Origin: Thermoplasmata archaeon
Lineage (GTDB): Archaea; Thermoplasmatota; Thermoplasmata; Thermoplasmatales; Thermoplasmataceae
NCBI GenBank assembly: GCA_021797025.1
Contig: JAKAAK010000002.1
Coordinates: 1-37,001 of the forward strand
DNA: 37,001 nucleotides
Direction of reading: 5' to 3'
The position numbers and the translations under genes were made by a program. This document shows positions 1 through 9,014 of this stretch, piece after piece; position 1 is the stretch's first letter, and each line of letters starts with the position of its first letter. The notes beneath the pieces are model-generated. The model saw only the letters and a list, made by a program, of their open reading frames with translations, had not been told where the DNA came from and did not search any database.

Positions 1-3
1 TGA

Positions 4-1068
4 GGGATAACAGTTTCTAAATATCTCTGGATACCAATTTTAATAATATTTGTGCTAATTTTTACTATTTTGCCATATATTGGAATAAAACCATCAGTAA
101 AATATGCCCTGGTTGGTGCATTGCTTGAAATAGCTATACTTAGTATTTTAAGTGTGGCTATAATAGTTATTTCCGGTCCAAAAAATACCGGTGCAGTTTT
201 CCTACCTGCACTGTCTGGTGGTATTACTCCCCTTTTTGAGGGGGTAGTGCTTGGGACATTTCTTATGACCGGTGCCTCGGGAGCAGTATATATAGGTGAG
301 GAGGCTAAAGTCCCGAGAAAAAATATTAAAAAGGCAATGGCTGTCAGTTTTGTTATTACAGGGGGGATATTTTTACTTACTGCATATGCGTTAACAATTG
401 GCTGGGGCCCAACCAAAATGGGGAGCTTTGCCTCAAACCTTGTGCCGGGATTGATATTATCAAATAAATTCCTTGGATTGCCATTTCTTATAACGGTTAT
501 AGTTTTACTTTTCAATAGTGTCTTTGTATCTATGGTATCTCCACTTAACGTTCTTGGAAGAATGTCCTATTCATTTTCAAGGGATGGCGTAATGCCACCG
601 TGGTTTGTAAAAATACATCCAAAATACAGAACTCCGTCAAATGCAATAGCGTTTATGGGCATTACAAGTATAATAGCCAGTGTAGCAGCGGGCCTCATAC
701 TGGGACCATATTATGGTTTCCTGTTTCTTATAACAATAGCCAGTATAGCCCTGTTTGCCGGTCATATCATGAGCGACTTTGCATTACCGTTCCTGTTCAA
801 GAAGTTAGGTGAATTAAAGATGAGTTTTCATCTGGTTCTGCCAATAATTTCACTTGTTGTACTGGCATTTGGTGTTTACTATAGTGTTTATCCACCGAGT
901 TTTCCATATTTCCAGGCTTCCATAACTACGTTAGTTCTTCTTGTGCTGATAGGTTTGTTTGTTACCTATTTTTCGATAAAAAATAGTACAAAAATCGATG
1001 ATATAGGACTTATAGAGGCCCCACTACCAAAGGAAAGCACAAAAAAACCAGAGAATGAAAATATGTGA
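4..1068 (+). CDS. APC-family amino-acid permease, C-terminal part (5' end interrupted or cut by window)
   Basis: Integral membrane amino-acid/polyamine transporter of the APC superfamily. About 355 codons are visible, with roughly eight to nine hydrophobic helices, the loop SYSFSRDGVMPPWFVKIHP typical of the family between core helices, and a hydrophilic, Lys/Glu-rich C-terminal tail. APC permeases are usually 430-500 residues, so the first three or so helices are missing. The frame is open from base 4, but bases 1-3 read TGA in this same frame, and residues just downstream (GITVSKYLWIP) still look like permease sequence. The gene is therefore either broken by a nonsense or frameshift mutation at the window edge, or starts late at the GTG at 52, which would give an incomplete transporter. 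The substrate cannot be assigned. The stop at 1066-1068 is followed by an AT-rich, T-rich stretch that could terminate transcription. Confidence 0.8.
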   Translation, partial: GITVSKYLWIPILIIFVLIFTILPYIGIKPSVKYALVGALLEIAILSILSVAIIVISGPKNTGAVFLPALSGGITPLFEGVVLGTFLMTGASGAVYIGEEAKVPRKNIKKAMAVSFVITGGIFLLTAYALTIGWGPTKMGSFASNLVPGLILSNKFLGLPFLITVIVLLFNSVFVSMVSPLNVLGRMSYSFSRDGVMPPWFVKIHPKYRTPSNAIAFMGITSIIASVAAGLILGPYYGFLFLITIASIALFAGHIMSDFALPFLFKKLGELKMSFHLVLPIISLVVLAFGVYYSVYPPSFPYFQASITTLVLLVLIGLFVTYFSIKNSTKIDDIGLIEAPLPKESTKKPENENM

Positions 1069-1367
1069 AATTTTAATTTTTTTATTTTATTAATTTATAT
1101 ATGCTGTTGATTTTTATTTATTATGTTTACATTTATAATAAATTGCTTTAGAAAATTTATGGTAATTGAATTTTCCAGTGAACCATGTATGGAATACAGA
1201 TTATATGGTGCCTGTCCCCACCAGAGCGAATTCAAATAATATCTATGATACCCCCTGCTAATCCTATAAGCATATAATATTTCACTCCTGCTTTAATTTA
1301 ATTGCAGGTGATATACCCTGATCCCTGGTGCTAAATTTTTGCAGGAGTTATTAATGTACCATAAAAA
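1069..1367. other. Intergenic region, T-rich terminator-like start, no convincing gene
   Basis: The first 30 bases after the permease stop are T-rich on the plus strand (runs of 4-7 T), a typical archaeal intrinsic-terminator context. The rest is moderately AT-rich. On the minus strand a frame without a start codon is open across about 1100-1280 and contains a protein-like stretch (NSLWWGQAPYNLYS) that I do not recognise. It could be a scrap of a dead gene. No RNA gene was identified. Confidence 0.35.
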
Positions 1368-1547
1368 TTATTCACTGTGCTCAAATCCTCCCTCCGTACC
1401 TGAAATTTCTTCAGCCTCTCCAGCATCAACTGCTGGATCGTCCCTTTCCTGGGACTCTATTATTTCCTTCCGTTCCTTTAGGTATTTTTTCTGCTGTCTA
1501 AGTTCTTCTCTTTCTTTCTTTTTTTCAGGATCCATAATTTTCACCAT
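1368..1547 (-). CDS. Small, highly charged hypothetical protein (59 aa)
   Basis: A 59-residue ORF starting MVKIMDPEKKKEREELRQ. The N-terminal half is Lys/Glu/Arg-rich and would form a charged helix or coiled coil. The C-terminal half is acidic and probably disordered (EAEEISGTEGG). A TATA-like element (plus-strand 1576-1589, TATATAAATATTTA on one strand) lies about 30 bp upstream of the start, which fits a leaderless transcript. The antisense frame here is Ser/Phe-rich low-complexity sequence and is a mirror of this gene. An alternative start is the fifth codon (Met at 1535). No family is recognised. It may be a small regulatory or ribosome-associated protein, but nothing in the sequence proves it. 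Confidence 0.6.
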   Translation of the reverse strand: MVKIMDPEKKKEREELRQQKKYLKERKEIIESQERDDPAVDAGEAEEISGTEGGFEHSE

Positions 1548-1644
1548 TAAATTTTAATTGATTAACTGTTATTTCTATATAAATATTTATGATGACTAAT
1601 TTATGACCGTAAAAATATTTATCTGATAATTTCATAAGCTAATA

Positions 1645-2019
1645 ATGACAGATATTAAAGAGTTGCAATCAATTGCAAGGGAATTTATAGATAAAAGGGA
1701 CTGGAGAAAATTCCATACCCTAAAAGACCTGGCTATGAATTCATCAATAGAATCAAATGAGTTAATGGAAATATTTTTATGGCATGATGAAAATTTTGAG
1801 AATGACCTTATTTCACACAACGATGAGAAAAATTTAAGAAAAATAAAAAATGAGGTTTCAGATATATTGTTTTCATGCCTGGCAATAGCAGATCATTTAA
1901 ATTTTGATATTTCAGAGGCATATATACATAAAATGTCTGAACTTGATAAAAGATATGATGTGAATACAGTAAGGGGAAAATTAAAAAAGATACCATCACC
2001 TGACCATGAAAAAGATTAA
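1645..2019 (+). CDS. MazG-like nucleotide pyrophosphohydrolase (dCTP pyrophosphatase-like)
   Basis: A 124-residue all-alpha protein of the MazG/RS21-C6 superfamily. These enzymes hydrolyse (d)NTPs to (d)NMP and PPi and clean the nucleotide pool. The metal-binding signature is visible as two acidic helices, ESNELMEIFLW (about residues 36-46, replacing the usual EXXE) and EVSDILFSCL (about residues 70-79, the EXXD element). A W and K at residues 20-27 and the KMSELDKRY tail also match the small single-domain members. The TATA-like AAAATATTTA at about 1611-1620 lies 25-30 bp before the ATG, so the mRNA is probably leaderless. The stop codon abuts the stop of the convergent ABC gene (2020) with no gap. 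Exact substrate preference cannot be read from sequence. Confidence 0.8.
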   Translation: MTDIKELQSIAREFIDKRDWRKFHTLKDLAMNSSIESNELMEIFLWHDENFENDLISHNDEKNLRKIKNEVSDILFSCLAIADHLNFDISEAYIHKMSELDKRYDVNTVRGKLKKIPSPDHEKD

Positions 2020-3729
2020 CTATAGCACTAATTTATTTTGATTGTATAGCTCGTAGAAATAGCTCTGGCTTTTTATTAATTCTGATGGTTTGCCTTCCTC
2101 TATTATTTCACCATTTCTGACATAAAATAAATAATCGGAATTCATTATTGTGTTTAAATGGTGTGCAATTATAATTACCGTTTTATTTTCCATAATTTTA
2201 TAAATAGCATTCTGTATATTTATCTCATTTACAGAATCCAGCTGGGACGTTGCTTCATCCATTATAATTATTTCTGGCTCATTAATAACAGCCCTTAGAA
2301 TTGAAATAGCCTGCCTCTGACCTTCGGATAGATTTGAACCCCTTTCTCCCACCTCTGAATACAGTGATAATCTGCTCAGTATTTTATCAAGGCCGGTATT
2401 CATTATTTTTTCATTTATATAATCATCTGTTATATTTTCATTTGTAAATTTTATATTATCCAGTATTGTGCCCTCAAATAGAAATGGATCCTGCAGTATA
2501 ACACCAAATAATTTCCTGTAATTTCCGGTGTTTATTTCATTTACGTTTATATTATCCATTGTTATATTTCCGGAGTTGGGAGTATAAAATTTCAACATTA
2601 GATTTGTTACTGTGGTTTTACCTGCACCAGTTTTGCCTATAAACGCTACTTTCTGGCCTTTTTTTACTGTAAATGATATATCCTTTATTGTATCTGTTTT
2701 TCCGTATGAAAATTTTACATGATTAAACGATAAACTGTCATTGAATTTTATATCATTATATTTATAGTTATTTTTATCCTTTTCTTCATCTATTATCTTA
2801 TATATCCTTTCAACCGCAATTGATGACGACTGGTAGGAATTATAAAATTGCGATAACTGAACTATGGGATTAAAGAATCCCTGAACATAAACAATAAAGG
2901 ATACTAATATGCCTATGCTTAAAATTCCTGAGAATACCTGGGTACCACCTTCATATAGAACTATCATTATTCCGAAACCTTCTATTATCTGAACTATACT
3001 TGAAAATAATGATGTTAATCTTACTGCCCTTACGTTTGCATTATAATTATTATTATTAACAGTTTCAAAGCTTTCATTGAAAACATCCTCTGTTCCTGAG
3101 CTTTTTATTGCCTTTACACCGTTAATTGATTCACTTACATTGCCTGTTAATTCTGCTATTCTTTGCCTTACACTTATGTAATTAAATTTAATTTTTTTAT
3201 TCATTAAAAAAATTGTTGCTAAGAGCATGGGTATTATTAAAACTGCATATATGGTTAATCTATAATCAAGATATGCCATTATAAATAATGATGCCACTAT
3301 GCCGGCTATACCTGAAACAACCTGCGGTATCTGGAAGGTTAAAAAATCTCCAAGGGTTTCTGCATCGTTTGTAATCCTGCTTATTATTTTTCCGGAATTT
3401 TTTTCAGAGTAATACTTTAATGGCACATACTGCAGATTTTCAAATGCCCTGTCCCTTAACTGTTTTATTACCATCTGCGATGTGTTCATCATGTATAATG
3501 TCCTTCTATTCTCTGAAAAATAATTAATTATATAGATTAATATATAGAAGCTGCCGAGATATATTAACAGTGTAAACTTTAGTGAGATTATTGAATCCGT
3601 CGCAATACCGATTAGATATGGCCCCAGCATTGCTATTACCGATGATAATAATATTGAAAAAATAATGATGGAGGAATTCCTTTTATATGACAATATTTCT
3701 TTTATCAACCTTATAAAATAATTATTCAT
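2020..3729 (-). CDS. Heterodimeric ABC exporter, half-transporter B (consensus Walker B)
   Basis: Type IV ABC exporter half, 569 aa from the ATG at 3729, with six N-terminal membrane helices (about residues 1-300) followed by the nucleotide-binding domain. Walker A is GKTGAGKTT (about residue 363), the signature is LSEGQ instead of LSGGQ (about 466), Walker B IIIMDEATSQLD has the catalytic glutamate (about 489), and the switch histidine is in IIIAHHLN. I chose ATG 3729 rather than GTG 3738 because AGGTGAT, a strong Shine-Dalgarno sequence, lies four bases before the ATG and itself contains the GTG. The ATG overlaps the upstream half-transporter's stop (ATGAATAA). The partner is the gene at 3722-5434. 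Substrate is unknown; multidrug or lipid export is the family's usual role. Confidence 0.92.
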   Translation of the reverse strand: MNNYFIRLIKEILSYKRNSSIIIFSILLSSVIAMLGPYLIGIATDSIISLKFTLLIYLGSFYILIYIINYFSENRRTLYMMNTSQMVIKQLRDRAFENLQYVPLKYYSEKNSGKIISRITNDAETLGDFLTFQIPQVVSGIAGIVASLFIMAYLDYRLTIYAVLIIPMLLATIFLMNKKIKFNYISVRQRIAELTGNVSESINGVKAIKSSGTEDVFNESFETVNNNNYNANVRAVRLTSLFSSIVQIIEGFGIMIVLYEGGTQVFSGILSIGILVSFIVYVQGFFNPIVQLSQFYNSYQSSSIAVERIYKIIDEEKDKNNYKYNDIKFNDSLSFNHVKFSYGKTDTIKDISFTVKKGQKVAFIGKTGAGKTTVTNLMLKFYTPNSGNITMDNINVNEINTGNYRKLFGVILQDPFLFEGTILDNIKFTNENITDDYINEKIMNTGLDKILSRLSLYSEVGERGSNLSEGQRQAISILRAVINEPEIIIMDEATSQLDSVNEINIQNAIYKIMENKTVIIIAHHLNTIMNSDYLFYVRNGEIIEEGKPSELIKSQSYFYELYNQNKLVL

Positions 3730-5434
3730 GTATATCACCTGTTAACTGTTTTGAAAACATTGATGAGAAATAATTACTTTTGCATAGAAGGTCCTTTATT
3801 AATCCATTTTCAACAATTTCACCATTGTTTATAACATAAGCATAATCCGCGAGTAAAACCGATGATAGTTTATGGCTTACTATTATCACTGTTTTATTTT
3901 TTATGTACTCCTTTATTACTTTTATAAATTCCACCTCTGTATCAGCATCCAGACTTGATGTGGAATCATCAAATATAATTATTTCAGGGTTCCTTATTAC
4001 AATCCTTGCTATTGCCAGTCTCTGTTTCTGGCCACCTGACAGTGTTATGCCACGTTCTCCAACCATTGTGTTATATTTATCTGGCAAACTTTCTATAAAA
4101 TCATCTATCATGGACAGGTGTGCCGCATTTTTTATTTTGTCCAGAGCATAACTTCTTCCCATTGTTATATTATAGCTTATGGATCCCGAGAATAAAATAA
4201 CGTCCTGTGAAACTATGCCTATCTTTTCTCTTATTATATCATTGTTTACATCCCTTAATTCATTGCTGTCAATGTATATATGCCCCTCATAATTTTTATA
4301 TAAACCTGAAATAATATTTATTAATGTTGTTTTACCTGCACCAGTTTCTCCAACTATGGCTATTTTATCACCACTTTTTATCTCCATATTTATATTTTTA
4401 AGTGTATAATTTTCGTTTACCCTGTACGATAAATTTTCTATTCTTATATCACCCGTTATTTCTGGATTTAATTCACCATTATATTCATAGGCATTATCAT
4501 TTATTGAATTGATTCTATCAAGACTTGCCATACCGTTTTCATAAAATGATATATATCTTCCATAGAATCTTACGGGCCTTAACACAAGGGTAAAAATATT
4601 AACTGCTGCTATTACACTGCCTATTGAAACAGTTGAGAATATGCTTTCATATCCCCCGTAAATCAAAACAAATCCTACTGCCAGGTTTAACATCAATAAT
4701 AACAGTGGATTATATAATGACCTTATGCCTGCTATGCTTTTATAATCATCATAATAATCATCCGTAACATTATTAAATCTATTTACTTCCTTATCTTCTG
4801 CCGTAAAACTTCTTACCACCCTGTTGCCCAGAATGTTCTGGTTTAATATGCCATTCATTTTACCGTATTTGTCTCTTAATGACCTCCAGAATTTTCTCTG
4901 TGACCTCTGCATTACTAATGTAAAATATATTACTGGTATTATTACAGCAAAGAATATGATCGTAAAACCATAATATAATTTACTTAACTCAAATGCTGCT
5001 ATTACTATTAAGAATGTAACGCTGAATAAATTTGATAGACTCATATTTACCAGTCTTCTCAAAGTTTCTATATCCATTGTAAATTTTGATAGTATATTGC
5101 CTGTAGAATTTTTATTAAAATATTCATAATTTTTTGATAATAGTTTTTTAAATTCGTTTTTCCTCAGGTTGTAAACAAATTTCTGGCTTGCCTTGTTTGA
5201 ATAATAATCTATTGTAAAGTTAAATATAGCAGCACCAGCTGTAACAAGCAATATGAGCAGGGCGTAATTTAAAATTACTGAATAATGTTTGCCAACAAGG
5301 CTTTCTACGGAGTCACCTATATATAATGGAATTAAAATTCTTAAATACGCAAAAAGTATTGATGCTATGATAACTACTATTATCAGATGCCATACACTTT
5401 TTATATTTCTAAATATGATAGAATACCTGCCCAC
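3722..5434 (-). CDS. Heterodimeric ABC exporter, half-transporter A (degenerate Walker B)
   Basis: A 570-residue ABC exporter half with six N-terminal transmembrane helices and a C-terminal ATPase domain. Walker A GETGAGKTT is at about residue 363 and the canonical signature LSGGQKQR at about 465. Walker B is IIIFDDSTSSLD with Asp in place of the catalytic Glu (about 487), and the H-loop is VSHKL. It is the first gene of a two-gene operon. In a heterodimer, this Walker B pairs with the LSEGQ of the partner to form the degenerate ATP site, while the canonical LSGGQ pairs with the partner's Glu to form the hydrolytic site. The start is GTG 5434. An in-frame ATG at 5452 is followed at once by TAA and cannot be used. 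A TATATAAAA element on the minus strand (about 5468-5478) lies about 35-40 bp upstream, with a weak AAGGT before the GTG. Confidence 0.92.
   Translation of the reverse strand: MGRYSIIFRNIKSVWHLIIVVIIASILFAYLRILIPLYIGDSVESLVGKHYSVILNYALLILLVTAGAAIFNFTIDYYSNKASQKFVYNLRKNEFKKLLSKNYEYFNKNSTGNILSKFTMDIETLRRLVNMSLSNLFSVTFLIVIAAFELSKLYYGFTIIFFAVIIPVIYFTLVMQRSQRKFWRSLRDKYGKMNGILNQNILGNRVVRSFTAEDKEVNRFNNVTDDYYDDYKSIAGIRSLYNPLLLLMLNLAVGFVLIYGGYESIFSTVSIGSVIAAVNIFTLVLRPVRFYGRYISFYENGMASLDRINSINDNAYEYNGELNPEITGDIRIENLSYRVNENYTLKNINMEIKSGDKIAIVGETGAGKTTLINIISGLYKNYEGHIYIDSNELRDVNNDIIREKIGIVSQDVILFSGSISYNITMGRSYALDKIKNAAHLSMIDDFIESLPDKYNTMVGERGITLSGGQKQRLAIARIVIRNPEIIIFDDSTSSLDADTEVEFIKVIKEYIKNKTVIIVSHKLSSVLLADYAYVINNGEIVENGLIKDLLCKSNYFSSMFSKQLTGDIHE
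3734..3740 (-). promoter_or_regulatory. Shine-Dalgarno AGGTGAT for ABC half-transporter B
   Basis: Minus-strand AGGTGAT, complementary to the archaeal 16S rRNA 3' end, four bases before ATG 3729 and inside the 3' end of the upstream gene. It decides the start and suggests coupled translation of the two half-transporters. The same heptamer precedes the TFB at 12125 and the helicase at 30771. Confidence 0.75.
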
Positions 5435-5486
5435 AATAATACCTTATTACATGATATTATTTTTATTTTTTTATATATAATATTTA

Positions 5487-5600
5487 TTACAAAAACATTT
5501 TTCCATTAAGTATAATATGTCCAGAGATCGTGTTTAGATGGACCTGCTGGACGCTTCCGCAATGTTTAATCTCTTTTGGAGTGGTGGGTTCAGCATACTG
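5487..5600 (-). other. Short open fragment of possible dead gene in the intergenic region 5435-5682
   Basis: A minus-strand frame of 37 codons without a start codon, containing TTPKEIKHCGSVQQVHLN and ending TAA at 5487-5489. Codon use (CAG, GTC, CTG-like) is more GC-rich than the surrounding genes. The family is not recognised. It could be a transposase tail or chance. The same interval carries the TATA element of the ABC operon at its left end. Confidence 0.25.
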
Positions 5601-5682
5601 TTATCCCGGGAAAGTTCATAACATCATTTGCTTTTATTAGTTATACCGTTTTCAGCGTTAAATTTAAGAGATATAAAAAATA

Positions 5683-8037
5683 TTAATTTACGTTTTTTAT
5701 CAATTTTTCATATGTATCCAGGAACTCCAAACCCTTCTTGATTCCACCGAATATTTCATCTCTTTTAATTTTCTCTGCATTTTCTCTCATTTTATCGGGG
5801 CTTTTAACACCTGCATATGCTATCATTGATTGAACGGATCTGTTTATCCTCAATGGGCTTAATTCAAGTTTAAACATTGTATTTACTATTTCTTCAATAT
5901 TATCAACTATAAATTCCCTTGATACGTCATTTGAGGCCATTGAAACAAAAAAGGAATCAATATCCTGTTTTTTTGCACTGCCGGAATTTATAAAATCCAT
6001 TATTTTATCATGGTTTTTCAGTAACCCCGATGCGGTTATTGCCTTTGTTTTATCCTCATCACTGAATGCATTTATGATTATACCGGATAAATAATTAAAA
6101 TCATTGTTTATCCTTGCGTTTGCTATTAAATATGCCAATCTGAAATCCGGGTCTATATTATAGTAATTATCATATGTCTTTAACAGGTCTCTATCAAAAT
6201 CGTCATTTATGTACGCAAGCCGGGTATATAATGATGATAAACTTATTTTAAAGTTAAAATCATCTTTTCTGTTATTTTTTATGTATTCTATTTTATCCTT
6301 TATATAGAAATTGGCAATATCCCTGAAATAATTGCTATTTGTAATGCTGTATAAACTGTACAGTTGCTTGGATATTTCATCGATTATTATATTATCATTT
6401 ACATGATAGAATTTTTCCAGTCTTTTGACATACTCGTTTAATTTTATCTTATTTGATAATAAAAACGCATAAAGGTCATTGATAATCCCCCATTTCTCAT
6501 AGTTGCTTATTCTATCCAGATTCCTGGATATATTTTCAAATAAATAACTATCATACATAACCCTGTAAAATCCGAAATGATTATTATTTAATGATAATAT
6601 ATCACCCTCCAGTGATATACTGCTTTTATCCATCAATATTACATCATCATCTGAAAATCTTTTTACGAATAATGGTAAATTCCAGGTTTCATTACTATTT
6701 TCATCCAGGAAATAGAACTGTTTCTGTGTGATTCTTAATTTATCCTCCGTTTTCTCAGCAATTAAATATGGATAACCCTTCTTCGATATCCACTGTTCCA
6801 TAATTTTTGATATCCCCTTTTTCGATTCCTCCTCTATGGAATTCCATAGATCCGATCCGGAAGCATTGCTATATGAAAATTTCTTCAGGTAATTTCTCAA
6901 TGAATTCATAAATACATCATTGCCAACATAGGCTTCTATCATCCTCAATACGTTTGAACCCTTGCCATATCTTATTTCATATGATAACTGTGATATGCTC
7001 CTGGGATCACTAACATCGGCATTTATCGGGTGTGAGTTTATTAATGAGTCCATGGTATATGCACCATCTGTTTGATCCAGTAAAAAGTCACCATAGAAAT
7101 TCCACTCAGGGTAAACATCATTTATAGTTTTGAATGCAAAAAATGTTGCAAAACTTTCATTTAACCATAAATCATTCCACCATTTCATTGTTACAAGATC
7201 TCCGAACCACTGGTGAACCAGCTCGTGTGTTATTACCTCTGCAGTTCTCTTATAACTTCTACTGGTTGTTGATTTATCTATTGTTAATAATATCTCCCTG
7301 AAGGTTATTGCACCCCAGTTTTCCATTGCACCCGCACCAAACTCTGGAACCGATATTAAATGTAATTTGGGAAGCATGTAATCTATATTTGTATAATTTT
7401 CCAGGTAATTCAATGATTTTTCTGCAATTTCTATCGGATAATTTGATTCTGTTAAATGGTTTTTCATAGCCGTTAAATATACCCTTTTGTTTTTATATAA
7501 ATCAGACATTTCATCAAAATGGCCAACGCCCAAATATACTAGATATGTTGACATTACAGGTGTCTGTTCAAACTCAACTATTTTTCTATTTTTCTCAAGT
7601 TTTTCATTTTTTATGGGCATGTTTGAAATTGCAGTTAAATTACTGTTAACTACCAGTGTAATATCAAATGTAGCCTTATACAACGGGTTATCTATACATG
7701 GAAATGCCCTTCTTGCATCTGATTCCTCAAATTGTGTTGATAGTATATATTCCTTATCATTACCGGCAACATAAAATCCTTTTAATCCTCTGGCATTAAA
7801 CGATGAAAATTCTATATAAACATCGATATCTTTCTCACTGTTATTTATACTTACATAATCCTTATTTAAATTATATTTTACTTCCTTATTATTTACCTCT
7901 ATTTTTTTTATTTCTATCTCATTTAAATCAAATTTTAATTCCTTTTCGGGGTCTTCTATTTTTATGTGTTCAGAACCCTTGTATTTCTTATTTTCAAAAT
8001 CAACGTCTATTTTTATATTATAATTAATAACTCTCAT
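5683..8037 (-). CDS. Tricorn protease interacting factor F2/F3-type aminopeptidase (M1 family)
   Basis: A 784-residue zinc aminopeptidase of the gluzincin M1 family. It finishes degradation of the short peptides released by the tricorn protease downstream of the proteasome, in the cytoplasm. The exopeptidase motif GAMEN is at residues 236-240. The zinc site HELVHQWFGD gives His271, Glu272 and His275, and the third ligand Glu294 lies in NESFATFF, with the standard 18-residue spacing. The N-terminal beta domain (about 1-200), catalytic domain (200-440) and C-terminal helical domain (540-784) give the full length known for Thermoplasma factors F2 and F3 (about 780 residues). The region around residues 88-130 (TQFEESDARRAFPCIDNP) resembles F3 as I remember it, but I cannot separate F2 from F3 with certainty. 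No signal peptide is present. It is monocistronic. Confidence 0.93.
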   Translation of the reverse strand: MRVINYNIKIDVDFENKKYKGSEHIKIEDPEKELKFDLNEIEIKKIEVNNKEVKYNLNKDYVSINNSEKDIDVYIEFSSFNARGLKGFYVAGNDKEYILSTQFEESDARRAFPCIDNPLYKATFDITLVVNSNLTAISNMPIKNEKLEKNRKIVEFEQTPVMSTYLVYLGVGHFDEMSDLYKNKRVYLTAMKNHLTESNYPIEIAEKSLNYLENYTNIDYMLPKLHLISVPEFGAGAMENWGAITFREILLTIDKSTTSRSYKRTAEVITHELVHQWFGDLVTMKWWNDLWLNESFATFFAFKTINDVYPEWNFYGDFLLDQTDGAYTMDSLINSHPINADVSDPRSISQLSYEIRYGKGSNVLRMIEAYVGNDVFMNSLRNYLKKFSYSNASGSDLWNSIEEESKKGISKIMEQWISKKGYPYLIAEKTEDKLRITQKQFYFLDENSNETWNLPLFVKRFSDDDVILMDKSSISLEGDILSLNNNHFGFYRVMYDSYLFENISRNLDRISNYEKWGIINDLYAFLLSNKIKLNEYVKRLEKFYHVNDNIIIDEISKQLYSLYSITNSNYFRDIANFYIKDKIEYIKNNRKDDFNFKISLSSLYTRLAYINDDFDRDLLKTYDNYYNIDPDFRLAYLIANARINNDFNYLSGIIINAFSDEDKTKAITASGLLKNHDKIMDFINSGSAKKQDIDSFFVSMASNDVSREFIVDNIEEIVNTMFKLELSPLRINRSVQSMIAYAGVKSPDKMRENAEKIKRDEIFGGIKKGLEFLDTYEKLIKNVN

Positions 8038-8114
8038 AAAGCTTTATGTTACAAACTTTAATAAATTTTTATATCTGTAGGCTTTGGGACATAATTATTT
8101 TATCCTTATTTTCA

Positions 8115-8388
8115 ATTACGGAACTTGTTACACAGAAATATACACCATCACAGACCATTACTGAACTACAGAAACAGTTTACTGCAATGACAGATATATG
8201 TATAACCAGAGCCATAGACAATAATATTACATCAGGGAACAGCCTCTCAGAATTTGTATACAGGGAGTTAAGTGGGAATTTTAATGGATGTTGCTGCCTG
8301 CATTAATATTGCATTGCTGGGTCGGATAAGGCTAAAAGGCCATTCAGGTGAGGCAATGGTACTGGAATGTTCTGCCCCAGGCGGGTGA
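8115..8388 (+). pseudogene. TnpB (IS200/IS605-type OrfB) remnant with large internal deletion
   Basis: Two pieces of one gene lie directly side by side in different frames. The first (frame of base 8115) reads ...QKYTPSQTITELQKQF...ITRAIDNNITSGNSLSEFVYRELSG, which resembles the N-terminal helical part of archaeal TnpB (the 'ACNxISExAFxNK...LxxLxYxxLRExF' region). The second (ATG-like codon at 8284) reads DVAACINIALLGRIRLKGHSGE and ends at TGA 8386-8388. It resembles the TnpB C-terminus, where the last RuvC aspartate lies in 'DxNAAxNI'. About 300 residues between them, including most of the nuclease, are gone. An 86-residue frame starting at 8046 covers the first piece but is not a real gene. 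No tnpA, guide RNA or element ends were identified. Confidence 0.6.
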
Positions 8389-8490
8389 ACTAATCCAGAA
8401 AGTCGAAGGATAGAATGAAAATTGTATCCCACATCCATATTTGTATTTCTGGTGTATTTATTTAAATATCCGTTTTAAATTAACATTATT

Positions 8491-8904
8491 ATGGAGCAAA
8501 AGTACAGTTATGCATATACGGGAATTTTTGTAATGATGGTACTGCTTGCATTACAGTTTCTGCTTGGCATATACATAAATTTATATGTTTCATTTCCCCC
8601 CATAAGCCAATTACATTTACATTTCCCTGCAGATTATATAATAGTTATGGTTCATATGATGTTGGGCTTTCTTATATTAATTGCGTCATTTATTCTTATG
8701 CTCCTTGCCATTAAAATAAATGATATTAAAATAATAATTTCCAGTGCACTGGGATTTGTTTTTGTTATTGTAGCAGGTTTATCCGGTTTTATATTTCTTT
8801 TCGATAAATACAGTGTATATTCATTTTCCATGGCATTTTCATTTATTATAGTTGTATTATCTGAGTTTTACTATTTTTACAGGTTATCATTAATAAAAAA
8901 ATGA
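8491..8904 (+). CDS. Four-helix integral membrane protein, function unknown
   Basis: A 137-residue hydrophobic protein with four predicted transmembrane segments (about residues 10-30, 46-73, 80-105 and 110-133) and a short charged end (SLIKK). Two histidines sit in or near helix 2 (QLHLHFPADY and MVHMM), an arrangement seen in small haem or quinone membrane proteins, but no diagnostic motif allows a call. The AT-rich TATA element TATTTATTTAAATATC at about 8455-8468 lies 25-30 bp before the ATG, so transcription is probably leaderless. It stands alone between a dead TnpB gene and a toxin-antitoxin remnant. Confidence 0.65.
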   Translation: MEQKYSYAYTGIFVMMVLLALQFLLGIYINLYVSFPPISQLHLHFPADYIIVMVHMMLGFLILIASFILMLLAIKINDIKIIISSALGFVFVIVAGLSGFIFLFDKYSVYSFSMAFSFIIVVLSEFYYFYRLSLIKK

Positions 8905-9014
8905 TTTTTCTGATGTGATAAAACTATATACATTGAACTTTTATAATAACTAAAGAGCAAAATTGACATTGTATGGCACTTATGGAGCTATTAGATTTAC
9001 CTAATAAATATTAA

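Noticed and set aside
1339..1557. Plus-strand 72-codon frame
   Set aside because: Ser/Phe-rich low-complexity mirror of the minus-strand 59-residue protein, which has better codon structure and a promoter.
8046..8306. 86-residue plus-strand gene upstream of the membrane protein
   Set aside because: Its C-terminal two thirds matches the N-terminal part of TnpB and its start overlaps the aminopeptidase promoter region. It is a transposase relic, not an independent gene.
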